A stretch of 64,000 bases of DNA from Ilumatobacteraceae bacterium (GTDB taxonomy: Bacteria > Actinomycetota > Acidimicrobiia > Acidimicrobiales > Ilumatobacteraceae). Shown in pieces: positions 1-9,291 of this stretch. The notes beneath the pieces are model-generated. The model was not told the DNA's origin. It did not search any database and saw only the letters and a list, made by a program, of their open reading frames with translations. The stretch lies in assembly GCA_018401375.1 (NCBI GenBank), contig JAGYKR010000013.1:1-64000 (forward strand), given 5' to 3'. The position numbers and the translations under genes were made by a program. The stretch's first letter is position 1. The number at the start of each line of letters is the position of its first letter.

Positions 1-186
1 GGAGGGGATGAGGCGCATCAGAGCGCGGGCCAAGGTGGACTTACCGGACCCGGATTCTCCCACCACACCTAGGGTTTCGCCCGAGGCCACATCAAAGCTG
101 ACGCCGTTAACGGCATGTACCTTGACGCGACGACGTGGCTTAAAAGTAACCCGCAGGTCGCGGACCTGTAGCAGTGATTCGGTCAT
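1..186 (-). CDS. Oligopeptide/dipeptide ABC importer, second ATPase (5' part only)
   Basis: This is the first 62 codons of a DppF/OppF-type ATPase; the rest lies beyond the left edge. The reading begins at ATG 186-184. It shows an N-terminal beta-strand region and a Walker A motif GESGSGKST at residues 43-51, in the context [16 protein letters not shown] that is typical of peptide importer ATPases. Its start overlaps the stop of the preceding ATPase by four bases (ATGA), so the two are probably translated together as the heterodimeric motor of the importer. The Walker B and signature motifs cannot be seen in the window. The assignment rests on the Walker A context and on operon position. Confidence 0.85.
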   Translation of the reverse strand, partial: MTESLLQVRDLRVTFKPRRRVKVHAVNGVSFDVASGETLGVVGESGSGKSTLARALMRLIPS

Positions 187-1193
187 GAGGCCCCCAGGAA
201 TCGAAGACTTCCGGCACGCACGCACCGGGTCAGATGCTCATTGGACTGTTCGTTGTGGATGGACCGCAGAGGGATTTCGCCCTGCCGGCAGTCATCGATC
301 ACATACGGACAACGTGGTGCGAAAGAGCAACCATCAGGAAGAGATGAGGGCAGAGGAGTGGAACCCGGGATCGAGGCCAATCGCCCGCTGCGAGGGCCGA
401 TCTGAGGCATTGAGTTCAATAGGCCCTCGGCATAAGGATGAGCCGGGGTGAAGTACAGATCGTTGATCTCCGCCTGCTCCACCACTTGACCGGCATACAT
501 CACCACCACTCGGTCACAGACCTGAGCGACCACGCCAAGGTCATGTGTGATGAAGATCACGGCCATCTCAAACTCGGACTGCATGTCCTTGATCAGGTCC
601 AGTACCTGGGCCTGAATGGTCACGTCCAAAGCGGTAGTGGGCTCGTCGGCGATCAGCAGTTTCGGCGTACACGACATCGCCATGGCGATCATCACCCGTT
701 GGCGCATACCACCCGAGAACTGGTGCGGGTACTCCTTAGCGCGCAGAGCCGCATTAGGAATGCCCACTTTGGTGAGCATCTCCACGGCTCGGTCCCAGCC
801 GGCCTTGCGGCCCACCTTTTCGTGGAAACGGACCATTTCAGCGATTTGCTCGCCGACTGTGAAGGCCGGGTTAAGGCTGGTCATTGGTTCTTGGAAGATG
901 TTCGCTACCTGAGCGCCGCGGACCTTATTCATCCCGTCGTCGTCGAGGTTCACGAGGTCGGTGCCCTCAAGCACCACCGATCCTGAAGCGATCCGCCCTG
1001 GGGGCATCGGGATCAATCGGGTGAGAGCCATTGAGGTGACGCTCTTGCCGGATCCTGACTCGCCCACAATGCCGAGGGTCTCTCCGGCATTGATCGAGAA
1101 CGAAACATCTTTGACCACGCGCTCCCAGCCGTGATCGGTATAGAACTCCACACTGAGATCAGTGACACGGAGCAACTCTTTGCTGATGGTCAT
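183..1193 (-). CDS. dppD: Oligopeptide/dipeptide ABC importer ATPase (DppD/OppD type)
   Basis: ATP-hydrolysing subunit of a peptide importer on the cytoplasmic face of the membrane. Visible motifs are Walker A GESGSGKS (about residues 44-51), Q-loop [12 protein letters not shown] (about 99-110), signature FSGGMRQR (159-166), Walker B LLIADEPT (179-186) and the switch-region ITHDLGVVA. The C-terminal oligopeptide-transporter extension carries the CSFAPRCP cysteine motif near residue 291. At 336 residues it has normal family length. Its start touches the upstream permease stop (TGATG) and its stop overlaps the next ATPase start, so it sits inside a tight operon. The substrate could be dipeptides, oligopeptides or another family-5 ligand; the sequence does not decide. 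Confidence 0.93.
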   Translation of the reverse strand: MTISKELLRVTDLSVEFYTDHGWERVVKDVSFSINAGETLGIVGESGSGKSVTSMALTRLIPMPPGRIASGSVVLEGTDLVNLDDDGMNKVRGAQVANIFQEPMTSLNPAFTVGEQIAEMVRFHEKVGRKAGWDRAVEMLTKVGIPNAALRAKEYPHQFSGGMRQRVMIAMAMSCTPKLLIADEPTTALDVTIQAQVLDLIKDMQSEFEMAVIFITHDLGVVAQVCDRVVVMYAGQVVEQAEINDLYFTPAHPYAEGLLNSMPQIGPRSGRLASIPGSTPLPSSLPDGCSFAPRCPYVIDDCRQGEIPLRSIHNEQSNEHLTRCVRAGSLRFLGAS

Positions 1194-2152
1194 CAGGTTT
1201 CCCTCCGGATCTCTTTGCCGAGCGAATCTCGGATCCCGTCACCGAGAAGGTTGAAGGCCAATACCGACAACATGATCATGATCCCGGGGGCGATCGCCAA
1301 GAAGGCGCTTTCGTTGATGTTTCGGTAGGCGTTCTGCAGCATCGAACCCCAAGAGGATTGAGGCGGGCGCACACCGAGACCGAGAAAGGACAGGGCAGCC
1401 TCAGCCAGCATGGCGAATCCGAGCGACAGCGTGATCTGAACCACCAGTGGTGAGAGCACGTTGGGCAGGATCTGACGGCGCAGGATGCGGGTGGTGGGGG
1501 TGCCGATGGAGCGAGAGGCCTCGATGAAAGTTTCCTCCCGGACCGACAGCACGAGTCCTCGTACTAGTCGAGCAAAGCGGGGAGCAAAGACAATACCGAC
1601 GGCCAACATCGCCTTGGTGAGGCCCTGGCCGAGGACCGCTACGAAAGCAATCGCCAGCAGCAGCGGCGGAAAGGTCATAATCGCATCTGCGATGCGCATG
1701 ATCACTGTGTCCACCCACTTACCGATATAGCCGGCGAGTAGGCCCGGGATCACCCCGATCAATAGGCCGATACCCACCGCCAGAAAGGCTGCCCACAGTG
1801 AGACACGGGCCCCGACGATGAGTCGGGAGAGTACGTCACGTCCCAACTGATCGGTGCCGAGCCAGTGATCACCTGACGGGCCCTGAAAGGTGTTCCCGAG
1901 TGAGGTCTTATTGGGGTCCATCGGCGCCACGAAGTCAGCGAAGATCGCAATCAGGATCAACAAGACCAGGAACGAGAGCGAGATGACCGCACCGCGCTGG
2001 CGCAGGAAACGCTTAATAAACCTCTGTCGTGCAGATAGCGAGGGCCGACTCTCATCAAGGGACTCAGCGACCACATGGTCCAAAGAATGCTGTCGCCAGC
2101 GTTCAGCGCCGGTCAGTTCGGTGTCCGAGACACCTGAATCAGAAATGGTCAT
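1193..2152 (-). CDS. dppC: Peptide ABC importer permease (DppC/OppC type)
   Basis: Inner-membrane permease of 319 residues. It has a long cytoplasmic N-terminal stretch, one membrane segment around residues 55-75 (VISLSFLVLLILIAIFADFV), the periplasmic GTDQLGRDVLSRLIVGAR motif typical of DppC, and then several hydrophobic helices. The EAA coupling loop is visible as EASRSIGTPTTRILRRQILPN, contacting the ATPases. The C-terminal LSFLGLGVRPPQSSWG motif is also characteristic of DppC. It overlaps the upstream permease by four bases and the downstream ATPase by one base. It would form the transmembrane channel with the DppB-like partner. Confidence 0.93.
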   Translation of the reverse strand: MTISDSGVSDTELTGAERWRQHSLDHVVAESLDESRPSLSARQRFIKRFLRQRGAVISLSFLVLLILIAIFADFVAPMDPNKTSLGNTFQGPSGDHWLGTDQLGRDVLSRLIVGARVSLWAAFLAVGIGLLIGVIPGLLAGYIGKWVDTVIMRIADAIMTFPPLLLAIAFVAVLGQGLTKAMLAVGIVFAPRFARLVRGLVLSVREETFIEASRSIGTPTTRILRRQILPNVLSPLVVQITLSLGFAMLAEAALSFLGLGVRPPQSSWGSMLQNAYRNINESAFLAIAPGIMIMLSVLAFNLLGDGIRDSLGKEIRRET

Positions 2153-3093
2153 TGTGAACGCACCTTCGGGTTGAGGCGTCCGTAGACGATGTCGACGAGG
2201 AGGTTGGAGAAGGTGACCACGACCACGCTGACAAGCACGATCCCTTGGATCACCGGAATGTCCTGGTTTTGTACGGCCCGCACAGCAAGGAGACCGATGC
2301 CGTTGAGGTTGAAGACCAGTTCCACGGCGATCGCTCCACCGAGGAGCGAGTTCACCTGAAGACCGATCACGGTGATCGCTGGGCTAATGGCTGTTTTCAG
2401 AGCATGTTTGTAGATGACGACCCGGTCGGGGAGTCCCTTGGCCCGAGCCGTTCGGATGAAGTCTTGGAGCATCACCTCTTGCATTGCGGAACGCAACTGC
2501 CGGGTGACTTCCACGATGCCCGCTAAGGACAGAGCAAAAGCGGGGAGGACGAGGTGGTGAAACCATTTACCGAGGCCGGCCGACAGCGGCACGTACTGGG
2601 TGGTGGGGAACCAGCCGAGGCGCAAAGCAAACACGATCAGCAAGATCATGCCCACCCAATAAGCCGGGGCCGCCACGCCGAGCGCAGCGATCCCCGACAG
2701 GGTTCGGTCGAGGAGCGAACCCGGCCGGGTGCCGGCCAGGATCCCAAAGGGGACCCCGACCAGCACCAGGAATAACAGGGCCACGATCGATAACGACAGG
2801 GTCGCTGGGATCGCAGTGGCCAACGCAGAGGTGACCTTTTGTGTGGAGTACAACGATGTGCCGAGGTCGCCTTGGGCGATACCGGCCATCATGTCGACGT
2901 ATTGGGTGATCAGGGGTTTGTCCTGACCGAGCTTTTGTCGGATCTCCTCGATGCGCTCGGGTGTGGCCGTTTCTCCAGCAAGGGTGATCGCAGGATCACC
3001 CGGGATGAGTTGGGCCAGACCGAAGACCATCACCGAGACGATCAGCAGCAGCGGAATCGTCAGCATCAGCCGACGCCCGATGAGCTTCCACAT
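2149..3093 (-). CDS. dppB: Peptide ABC importer permease (DppB/OppB type)
   Basis: The 314-residue protein begins MWKLIGRRLMLTIPLLLIVS, the usual first membrane helix of DppB. It carries LIPGDPA followed by an extracytoplasmic region, GDLGTSLYS, further hydrophobic helices, and an EAA-like loop DFIRTARAKGLPDRVVIYKHALKTA near residues 215-240. It pairs with the DppC-type protein encoded just downstream, with a four-base overlap. It follows the solute-binding lipoprotein gene by 62 bases, giving the standard order binding protein, B, C, D, F. Length and motifs are normal for the family. Confidence 0.93.
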   Translation of the reverse strand: MWKLIGRRLMLTIPLLLIVSVMVFGLAQLIPGDPAITLAGETATPERIEEIRQKLGQDKPLITQYVDMMAGIAQGDLGTSLYSTQKVTSALATAIPATLSLSIVALLFLVLVGVPFGILAGTRPGSLLDRTLSGIAALGVAAPAYWVGMILLIVFALRLGWFPTTQYVPLSAGLGKWFHHLVLPAFALSLAGIVEVTRQLRSAMQEVMLQDFIRTARAKGLPDRVVIYKHALKTAISPAITVIGLQVNSLLGGAIAVELVFNLNGIGLLAVRAVQNQDIPVIQGIVLVSVVVVTFSNLLVDIVYGRLNPKVRSQ

Positions 3094-3155
3094 AAAAGGT
3101 GTCCTCTCCGTTGACAGTTAGCAGTTAGGTGATATTCGGTAGGTAGAGGTTGAGG

Positions 3156-4736
3156 TCACTCAGCAACGATGCCGAGGCCACGGAACTCGGGACGACCGAT
3201 CAACCACAGTTCGGCGCCACGCACCCGCTCGTTGAAAGCGAAGATCGAGAACGGGTGGTGCAGGATCACGTTGACTGCATCATCAGAAATGATCTTGGAA
3301 GCCTCACGCACGGCAGGTTGACGGACTTCCAGCGGTCCGGCGGCGAGCACCGTGGGCAGGAGTTCATCGATTGCCGGCCATGTCACGCCACCGGGGTTCG
3401 GCAGAGCGCCGTCGGTGTAGAGCAGACCGAAGTGCTGGGCGGGGTCAAAACGACCACCAAACACGGACATCAAGATGTCGCCAGATGACTGACCGTAGAA
3501 GATCGGAGCGGTCTGCACCGGGTCAACCAAACGGATTTCGGCGTCGATGCCGACTTCCAGCAGGTTGGCGCGAGCGGCCTCAGCGATCAACGGGTACACG
3601 TTGGTGTTGGGAACGACCATGTCGAACTTGTAGCCCTCAGGCACCCCGGCATCACGCAGCATTTGGCGAGCCTTCTCCGGGTTGTACTCCGGGATCACCA
3701 CGTCGGGGTTGTTGCCCCAATAGCCGGTGGGGAAGGGCTGCGAGCTCGAGGAACCCAGACCACGCAGAATGCCTTCAACCATGCCGTCACGGTCCACAGC
3801 CATTGAGATGGCCCGACGCACATTCACGTCGTTGAGGTACGGGCGGCTGCGGTTGAACTGCAGGTGGTGGAGGTTGAGCGCCAGACCTGAGATCACGGTG
3901 AGGCCATTGGCTTCGGCCTCAGCGATCTGAGTGGCCAGGATCAAACCCCAGTCGGTCTGTCCGCCGAGCAGTGAGTTGAAGGCGGCCACGTTGTCGGGGA
4001 TGACCACGAACTCAACGCGAGCAGCAGCGGCTGCCTCGATGTCCCAGTAATCCTCAAAGCGCTCGTAGGTGATGCGAGCTCCCTTGACGTAATCGACCAC
4101 CTTGTACATGCCGGCACCGACGGGCTGGAGGTCCAGTGCTTCGCCGAATGCCGCGGGGCTGGCGATGGAGCCGGCGCGGTCAGCAAGAATCGCCGGCCAT
4201 GCACCGGCGGGGCGACCGAAAGTGATGGTGAAGGTCAGATCGTCCACAGCTTCGACTTTCTCCATTGCGGCGAGGTCGCCTGCGCCGGATCCGGCCTTGT
4301 TGCGCTCAAGGTTGGCCACGATGGCGGCTGCGTCCACAGGGTTGCCGTCATGGAAGGTCATCCCTGCCCGAAGCTTCATGGTCATCTGCGAGCCGTCTTC
4401 GCTGAACTCCCAGGATTCGGCGAGGCCGGGGACCACGTCAGCGTTGGGGCTGAGGTGCACAATGCGGTCATAGGTCAGCGAGTAGGCCGGAGAGTCGAAG
4501 GATGAGGTAGACAGCGACGGATCCCACGAGGTCGGGTCAACGGAGTAGGAGACTCGGATCGTGGCGTCACGATCAATCTCGTCTACTTCAGTCGCAGCCT
4601 CAGTAGTGCTGGTCTGGAATGAAGGTGCAGTGGTTGCTGGAGCAGCCGTAGTGGCTGTGGCTCCATCGTCGCTACCGCCACAAGCGGCGAGGACGAGTGC
4701 TGATGCGGCGATCAGCGCGGGCAAAGTTCTTTTCAC
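3156..4736 (-). CDS. dppA: Peptide-type ABC importer solute-binding lipoprotein (SBP family 5)
   Basis: Extracytoplasmic binding protein of 526 residues. The N-terminus is a lipoprotein signal with lipobox LAAC, modified Cys at residue 19, followed by a Gly/Thr/Ala-rich linker to about residue 50. The mature part shows SBP family-5 landmarks: RIVHLSPNADVVPGLAESWEF-like segment, MTMKLRAGMTFHDGNPVDA, DVNVRRAISMAVDRDGMV, and a C-terminal dipeptide/nickel-type fold. It is the first gene of the importer operon and should hand substrate to the permeases. The ligand cannot be read from sequence; peptides are the default, but sugars, nickel chelates and opines are known for this family. Confidence 0.92.
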   Translation of the reverse strand: MKRTLPALIAASALVLAACGGSDDGATATTAAPATTAPSFQTSTTEAATEVDEIDRDATIRVSYSVDPTSWDPSLSTSSFDSPAYSLTYDRIVHLSPNADVVPGLAESWEFSEDGSQMTMKLRAGMTFHDGNPVDAAAIVANLERNKAGSGAGDLAAMEKVEAVDDLTFTITFGRPAGAWPAILADRAGSIASPAAFGEALDLQPVGAGMYKVVDYVKGARITYERFEDYWDIEAAAAARVEFVVIPDNVAAFNSLLGGQTDWGLILATQIAEAEANGLTVISGLALNLHHLQFNRSRPYLNDVNVRRAISMAVDRDGMVEGILRGLGSSSSQPFPTGYWGNNPDVVIPEYNPEKARQMLRDAGVPEGYKFDMVVPNTNVYPLIAEAARANLLEVGIDAEIRLVDPVQTAPIFYGQSSGDILMSVFGGRFDPAQHFGLLYTDGALPNPGGVTWPAIDELLPTVLAAGPLEVRQPAVREASKIISDDAVNVILHHPFSIFAFNERVRGAELWLIGRPEFRGLGIVAE

Positions 4737-4855
4737 GTTTCCCCCTGATTGTTAAACCCACACCGGGATCGGCGTGGACTTGAAACACTAATCACGAACG
4801 GGGACTTGTGACCAAGTTCACACCGGACATCTACATCATGCTTCTCGTTGACGGT

Positions 4856-6769
4856 TCAGGCCAACTGCCGGGATGCAGCGATTGCTACGGCTTCGGCACG
4901 GCCCTTGACGCCGAGTTTGCGGTAAATGGCAGTGGTGTCAGCGCGGATTGTAGAGAGACTGAACGCGAGTTGCTCGGCGATCTCACGGTTCGTGGCTCCG
5001 AGCGCCATCATCTCAAGGATCTTCGTTTCGCGTTGGGACAAAATGCTGGTCAGGGAACGAGCCTCAGAGTTCGTAGGCGCATCGGGCAGGAGGGACCGGA
5101 TGCGGCTGATCCGCGCAAGCGAACGCATGTCGCCGAGAGTTCGGGCGGAGTCCTCAGCCTCTTCGAGGTAGCCACGGGCCACGTCGTATCGGCTCCGATT
5201 GAGGTGGAGGAGTCCGAGGGACAGCGATACCGGCCCGTCGCACCACCAGGCGTTGGAATCCACGGCGATGTGTTCGGCCCAGGGACTGAGGATCTCGATC
5301 AGGATCTCGGCTTGATCCGGGACGTCAAGGTGTTCTAGGACTGCGGCCGCTCGGCAGGCAACCAACAGGTAGCTCGCTTCCTCATCGAGTTGGTGGACGG
5401 CCTTTCGCAGGTTTGCCTCGGCGCGCTCGTGATTGCCGGACCGGGCCTGAAAGTAAGCGAGACTCAAACGGCCAATCGGATTGGTAAGGGCCGGAAAGTC
5501 GTCGGGGAGGTCGAGGGCCGCCATCTCCGAAGGGTCGCCACGGCTGAGGACCTCCTCAGCAAACAGAAGCATGTCAGCGCCGATCCATCCGGGGGCGTTG
5601 ATCGACTCACCGAAGGTGCGGGCCTGTTCACGATGGTGGATCGCTGTCTCAAGATCGTCATCGAGGTGTGCAGCTCCGGCGGCCACTGTGTGCACATGCC
5701 AGAGCAAACGGGGGTTGTGATCTTCCTCGGCTACCCAGCGGGCAACGCTGAGGGCCTGATGGAAAAGTGCTCGGTCCCCCGACTCAAGAGCATCAACTGC
5801 GAGCATGATCGCTGCGTCTGCTTGGCGGTCAGGGAGTCGCAATGCTTGAGCGAGATCCAAAGCGCGCTGAGAGGCCTCGCGCCGTTCAGCGAGGAATGTG
5901 GGAGCCCGATGAGTGGTCCGCCAGGCCAAGAGAGCCGAAAGTTGTGTCTGGGGTGGAAGTCCTTCGGATTCAGCCAAGGCCTGATCGGCCAGTGGCTGGG
6001 CGAGCGAGGCCCTCGTGATCCACGAGATCTGATTGTCCACGAAGGGGGTGATCGGGATCCGCATCTCCACCGTGGCGCGAGCTGCGATGATCTCGACGGT
6101 CTGCTCTGCGGTGGGACTTAGCTCGCTTGCCCTTTGAAGTAAGGCGCTAGCCCTCAGGTCTCCGGCATACCAGTCCATCGGGTAGCTATAGCGCAGGGCG
6201 AGATCCACGGCGAGTTCGGTTTCCCCGGCCGCTTCGGCCATGTCGAAAGCCTTAGCGAGCTCCTTACGAGCATCGTGGACGAGCCCGAGTCCGTGGAGGG
6301 CGGCGGCGAGATCACGGAGCCGAGTGGCCCTTCGCCGGGGGTTAGTGGCGGGGTCGAGGGCCTCGGCCAACTCCAACAGTTGCCGGGCATGTTGGTAGTT
6401 GCTGATGGAGAGAGCGGTCCGACCACCATGTTCGGCCAGATCCACGAGTTCCTCATGGGGCATCAATCTTCCGGCCATCTGGAGGTGGTGCACAGCATCG
6501 TTCAGCCGATCGGGGCCCTCACTGAGCAGATGCCGAGCGATGGCGGAATGAATGTCGCCGATCTGGGAGGAGGGAAGGTCAGCGATCAGGCGGGTGGCGA
6601 TGTCGGGATCGATCCGGCCATCGACCACGAAACCTTCTGTGACGGCGTGATCAATTGCTGATCGGGCATCGGCCAAAGTGACACCGGCGTAGCGAGCGAT
6701 CGCAATCGGCGAGAGGTTGTCAGCGATCAGTCCGATGGCGAGGAGATGGACCCAGGAGCGGCCAGTCAT
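4856..6769 (-). CDS. LuxR-family regulator with TPR-like region and no ATPase domain
   Basis: A 637-residue protein whose last ~65 residues form a LuxR/GerE DNA-binding domain: LSQRETKILEMMALGATNRE, then IAEQLAFSLSTIRADTTAIY and RKLGVKGRAEA. The rest is helical and TPR-like, with repeated A/L-rich helix pairs such as HARQLLELAEALDPA and AADLDD-type turns. The N-terminus resembles the part of LAL/MalT-type regulators that follows the AAA/STAND ATPase; no Walker motif is present. The region upstream of the start holds the sulfurtransferase on the other strand, so the ATPase is not simply misplaced there. It lies upstream of the peptide importer on the same strand, so it could regulate that operon; this is inference. 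Confidence 0.82.
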   Translation of the reverse strand: MTGRSWVHLLAIGLIADNLSPIAIARYAGVTLADARSAIDHAVTEGFVVDGRIDPDIATRLIADLPSSQIGDIHSAIARHLLSEGPDRLNDAVHHLQMAGRLMPHEELVDLAEHGGRTALSISNYQHARQLLELAEALDPATNPRRRATRLRDLAAALHGLGLVHDARKELAKAFDMAEAAGETELAVDLALRYSYPMDWYAGDLRASALLQRASELSPTAEQTVEIIAARATVEMRIPITPFVDNQISWITRASLAQPLADQALAESEGLPPQTQLSALLAWRTTHRAPTFLAERREASQRALDLAQALRLPDRQADAAIMLAVDALESGDRALFHQALSVARWVAEEDHNPRLLWHVHTVAAGAAHLDDDLETAIHHREQARTFGESINAPGWIGADMLLFAEEVLSRGDPSEMAALDLPDDFPALTNPIGRLSLAYFQARSGNHERAEANLRKAVHQLDEEASYLLVACRAAAVLEHLDVPDQAEILIEILSPWAEHIAVDSNAWWCDGPVSLSLGLLHLNRSRYDVARGYLEEAEDSARTLGDMRSLARISRIRSLLPDAPTNSEARSLTSILSQRETKILEMMALGATNREIAEQLAFSLSTIRADTTAIYRKLGVKGRAEAVAIAASRQLA

Positions 6770-6816
6770 GTATGTAGGTTAGCCAGTGGGGTAGAGGGGC
6801 TCGTTAGTGTCGTCCC

Positions 6817-7716
6817 ATGGAGTTTGTGAACCCTCAGTATCTGGTGGATGTGGCGTGGCTGGCAGAGAACCTCTACGACCCGGGAGTGCGGGTGGTAGAT
6901 GTGACGAGTCGGCTGACCTCAGATCTGCAGAATATGGCCAAGGAGAAGTGCTTCGATCTCGGTCATATTCCCGGTTCGGTGCATCTTGACGTCGGTTCTG
7001 GCCACGGCGCGCTGTCAGATCCGGATCACGAGTTGGCCTGGATGTGGCCGAGTGATGCTCAGATTGAGGCGGTACTCGGTGAGCTGGGTGTCACCAACGG
7101 CACACGGGTGATCCTCGTGGCGCGCACCCCTCGTGAGGGGCTTGATTCGGGGACGATGTGGTGTACTCGGGCGTGGTGGACCTTGCATCACAGCGGGGTG
7201 GACTGCGCGATCTTGCATGGAGGGATCGAAGCCTGGGAGGCCGCAGGGCATGAGATGTCCACCGATCAGCCCTCGATCACCCCGACCCGATTCACCGTTC
7301 CGGCCGATGCCCCATCGGCGTCGGCTCGGGTGAATGCCGATCAAGTGCTCGCTGCACTGGGCGATGGTGCAACCTGTGTTGTGGATGCACTCCCAGCAGG
7401 CCGTTTTGATGGGACCGAGCCCGGTTACGGACCGCGGCGCGGGCACATTTCGGGTGCCGTGAATCTGCCTTACCCCCGAATGATCACAGCTGAAACGGCG
7501 GCCTTTGCGTCGCCGGAGGTGTTGGCGGGGATTCTTGATGAGGCCGGCCTCATGGACAGGTCACGGGTGATCACCTATTGCGGGGGTGCGATCGCCGCGA
7601 CAGTGGACGCGTTCGTTTTGAAACTGTTTGGACATCCAGACGTGGCGGTCTATGACGGAAGCCTCATGGAATGGTCAGCACGGCCCGAACTGCCGATGAC
7701 GAATCCGGCTGAGTAG
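6817..7716 (+). CDS. Two-domain rhodanese-type sulfurtransferase
   Basis: A 299-residue tandem rhodanese. The first domain shows VRVVDVT, HIPGSVHLDV and the inactive-looking VARTPREG loop. The second has VVDALPAGRFDG, RRGHISGAVNLPYP, and the active-site loop YCGGAIAA with the persulfide-forming Cys near residue 255. Family enzymes move sulfane sulfur from thiosulfate or 3-mercaptopyruvate to an acceptor such as cyanide or thiols. The loop is CGGAIAA rather than the common CGSGVTA, so the preferred donor is uncertain. It is divergent from the LuxR-type gene with only 47 bases between starts, so both promoters must share that gap. Confidence 0.88.
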   Translation: MEFVNPQYLVDVAWLAENLYDPGVRVVDVTSRLTSDLQNMAKEKCFDLGHIPGSVHLDVGSGHGALSDPDHELAWMWPSDAQIEAVLGELGVTNGTRVILVARTPREGLDSGTMWCTRAWWTLHHSGVDCAILHGGIEAWEAAGHEMSTDQPSITPTRFTVPADAPSASARVNADQVLAALGDGATCVVDALPAGRFDGTEPGYGPRRGHISGAVNLPYPRMITAETAAFASPEVLAGILDEAGLMDRSRVITYCGGAIAATVDAFVLKLFGHPDVAVYDGSLMEWSARPELPMTNPAE

Positions 7717-7718
7717 GT

Positions 7719-9269
7719 CTAGAGGCTCGGGAAGGTCTCGCGGAGTTCGCGTTTGAGGGCCTTGCCCGATGGGTTGCGAGGGATTGCATCAATGAAGCGA
7801 ACCGCTACCGGCATTTTGAACTTCGCGAGTTTGCCGTTGCAGTGATCGATGATCTCGCGTTCGGTGAGTGACTCATCGCGTCGGACAACGATCGCTAGTG
7901 GTGACTCGCCCCACACCTCCGATGCGATCCCGATTACCGAGACCTCAGCGACCTGAGGATGGCCGAGGATCACATTTTCGATCTCGGCCGGATAGACGTT
8001 CTCCCCGCCGGAAATAATCATGTCTTTGACCCGGTCCTTGATGTAGACGAAACCTTCGGCATCGATATCGCCGACATCACCGGTATGGAGCCAACCATTG
8101 CGAAGGCTCTCGGCGGTGGCTTCGGGACGATTCCAGTAACCGAGCATGATGTGGTCGCCGGCCACTACCACCTCGCCGGATTCGCCCACATCACATTCGG
8201 AGCCATCGGGGCGTATCACTTTGATATCGGTGTGGAGGAAGGCTCGGCCAGTGGACCCGGCCTTGCGGATCGCATCCTCGGGGGAGGTGACCGCAGCGGG
8301 CCCACAGGTTTCGGTGAGTCCGTACACCTGATGCACATCCACACCGAGTTCGGCATAGGCGTTGATCAAGGCAGCGGGCACGGGAGCGCCGCCGGACAGG
8401 ATCCAGCGCAGATGCTTGCGATGGTGCCGTGTGGGATCGAAGGTGGATCGCATGAACTGCAACATCGCCGGCACCATTAACGAGTTGGTGATCCGCTCCG
8501 ATTCGATCAGATCCCAGGCGGCTTGGGGATCAAAGGCCCGCATCAGCACGTGGGTCAGACCGCGGTAGGCCACAGTGATCGCAGGGGTTAAGGCCCCGAC
8601 GTGGAACATCGGCATCGGGTTCAGATAGCGGTCCCCGTGCGCAAAGTCGGCGGTGACAGCATTGGTGATCAGAGCCCACAACTGGGTGTTGTGCGAATGC
8701 ATCACACCCTTGGGTAGTCCGGTGGTCCCAGAGGTGTACATGATGTAGAGCAGGTCATCGTCAGATGCGGTCACCGCTGGTTCCTGAGGCTGACGATCCA
8801 CAGTCAGCGCAGCAAAGTCACGGGCGAAGGCCGGGACCTGACCGGCGGGTCCTACCTGCACCCAATCGCGGATATCGGTGCGGTCACCGCGAGAGTGCAG
8901 TTCGGTTACCGTCTCGGTGAACTCGCTGCCGTACACGAGCACGGTCATGCCGGCGTCTTTGACGATGAACTCGAGTTCGTCAGCCACGAGACGCCAGTTG
9001 AGGGGGACCACGACTCCACCCAGTTTGGCGATGGCAAAGAAGGTGCTGATGAACTCGGTGGAGTTCATCAGCAATAGGCCCACTCGGTCTCCTGTGCGGA
9101 CCCCGAGTTCGGTGAGGGCTACGGCAACTTTGTTGGCCTCGAGATTGAGTTCGCGGTAGGTGAACCGGCGGTTGGCGCTGACGTCGTACAGCGCTTCGAT
9201 GTCGGGACTGATGACGGACCGCTTAGTCAGGATCTGACCGATGTTGTTACGCATGTCACATAATGACAT
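7719..9269 (-). CDS. AMP-forming acyl-CoA ligase (fatty-acid/aryl type)
   Basis: ANL-superfamily ligase of about 516 residues that activates a carboxylic acid to an acyl-adenylate and then a CoA thioester. Visible motifs are the P-loop YTSGTTGLPKGV, the adenine-binding QVYGLTETCGP, LHTGDVGDIDAEGF, KDMIISGGENVYPAEIE and the C-terminal catalytic lysine in NPSGKALKREL. The frame is open upstream to a TTG at 9323, but that would overlap the MFS gene. ATG 9269 (MSLCDMRNN) or ATG 9254 (MRNNIGQIL) is more likely; I chose 9269 because a weak AGG lies upstream. Substrate is not predictable; medium- or long-chain fatty acids or aromatic acids are possible. Confidence 0.9.
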   Translation of the reverse strand: MSLCDMRNNIGQILTKRSVISPDIEALYDVSANRRFTYRELNLEANKVAVALTELGVRTGDRVGLLLMNSTEFISTFFAIAKLGGVVVPLNWRLVADELEFIVKDAGMTVLVYGSEFTETVTELHSRGDRTDIRDWVQVGPAGQVPAFARDFAALTVDRQPQEPAVTASDDDLLYIMYTSGTTGLPKGVMHSHNTQLWALITNAVTADFAHGDRYLNPMPMFHVGALTPAITVAYRGLTHVLMRAFDPQAAWDLIESERITNSLMVPAMLQFMRSTFDPTRHHRKHLRWILSGGAPVPAALINAYAELGVDVHQVYGLTETCGPAAVTSPEDAIRKAGSTGRAFLHTDIKVIRPDGSECDVGESGEVVVAGDHIMLGYWNRPEATAESLRNGWLHTGDVGDIDAEGFVYIKDRVKDMIISGGENVYPAEIENVILGHPQVAEVSVIGIASEVWGESPLAIVVRRDESLTEREIIDHCNGKLAKFKMPVAVRFIDAIPRNPSGKALKRELRETFPSL

Positions 9270-9291
9270 TCCGAACTGGCCTGAACTGAAA

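Noticed and set aside
9251-9269. ATGTCA-TTATG-TGACAT dyad at the acyl-CoA ligase start
   Set aside because: Arms are only six bases and it overlaps the start region; a TetR or FadR operator cannot be supported from this alone.
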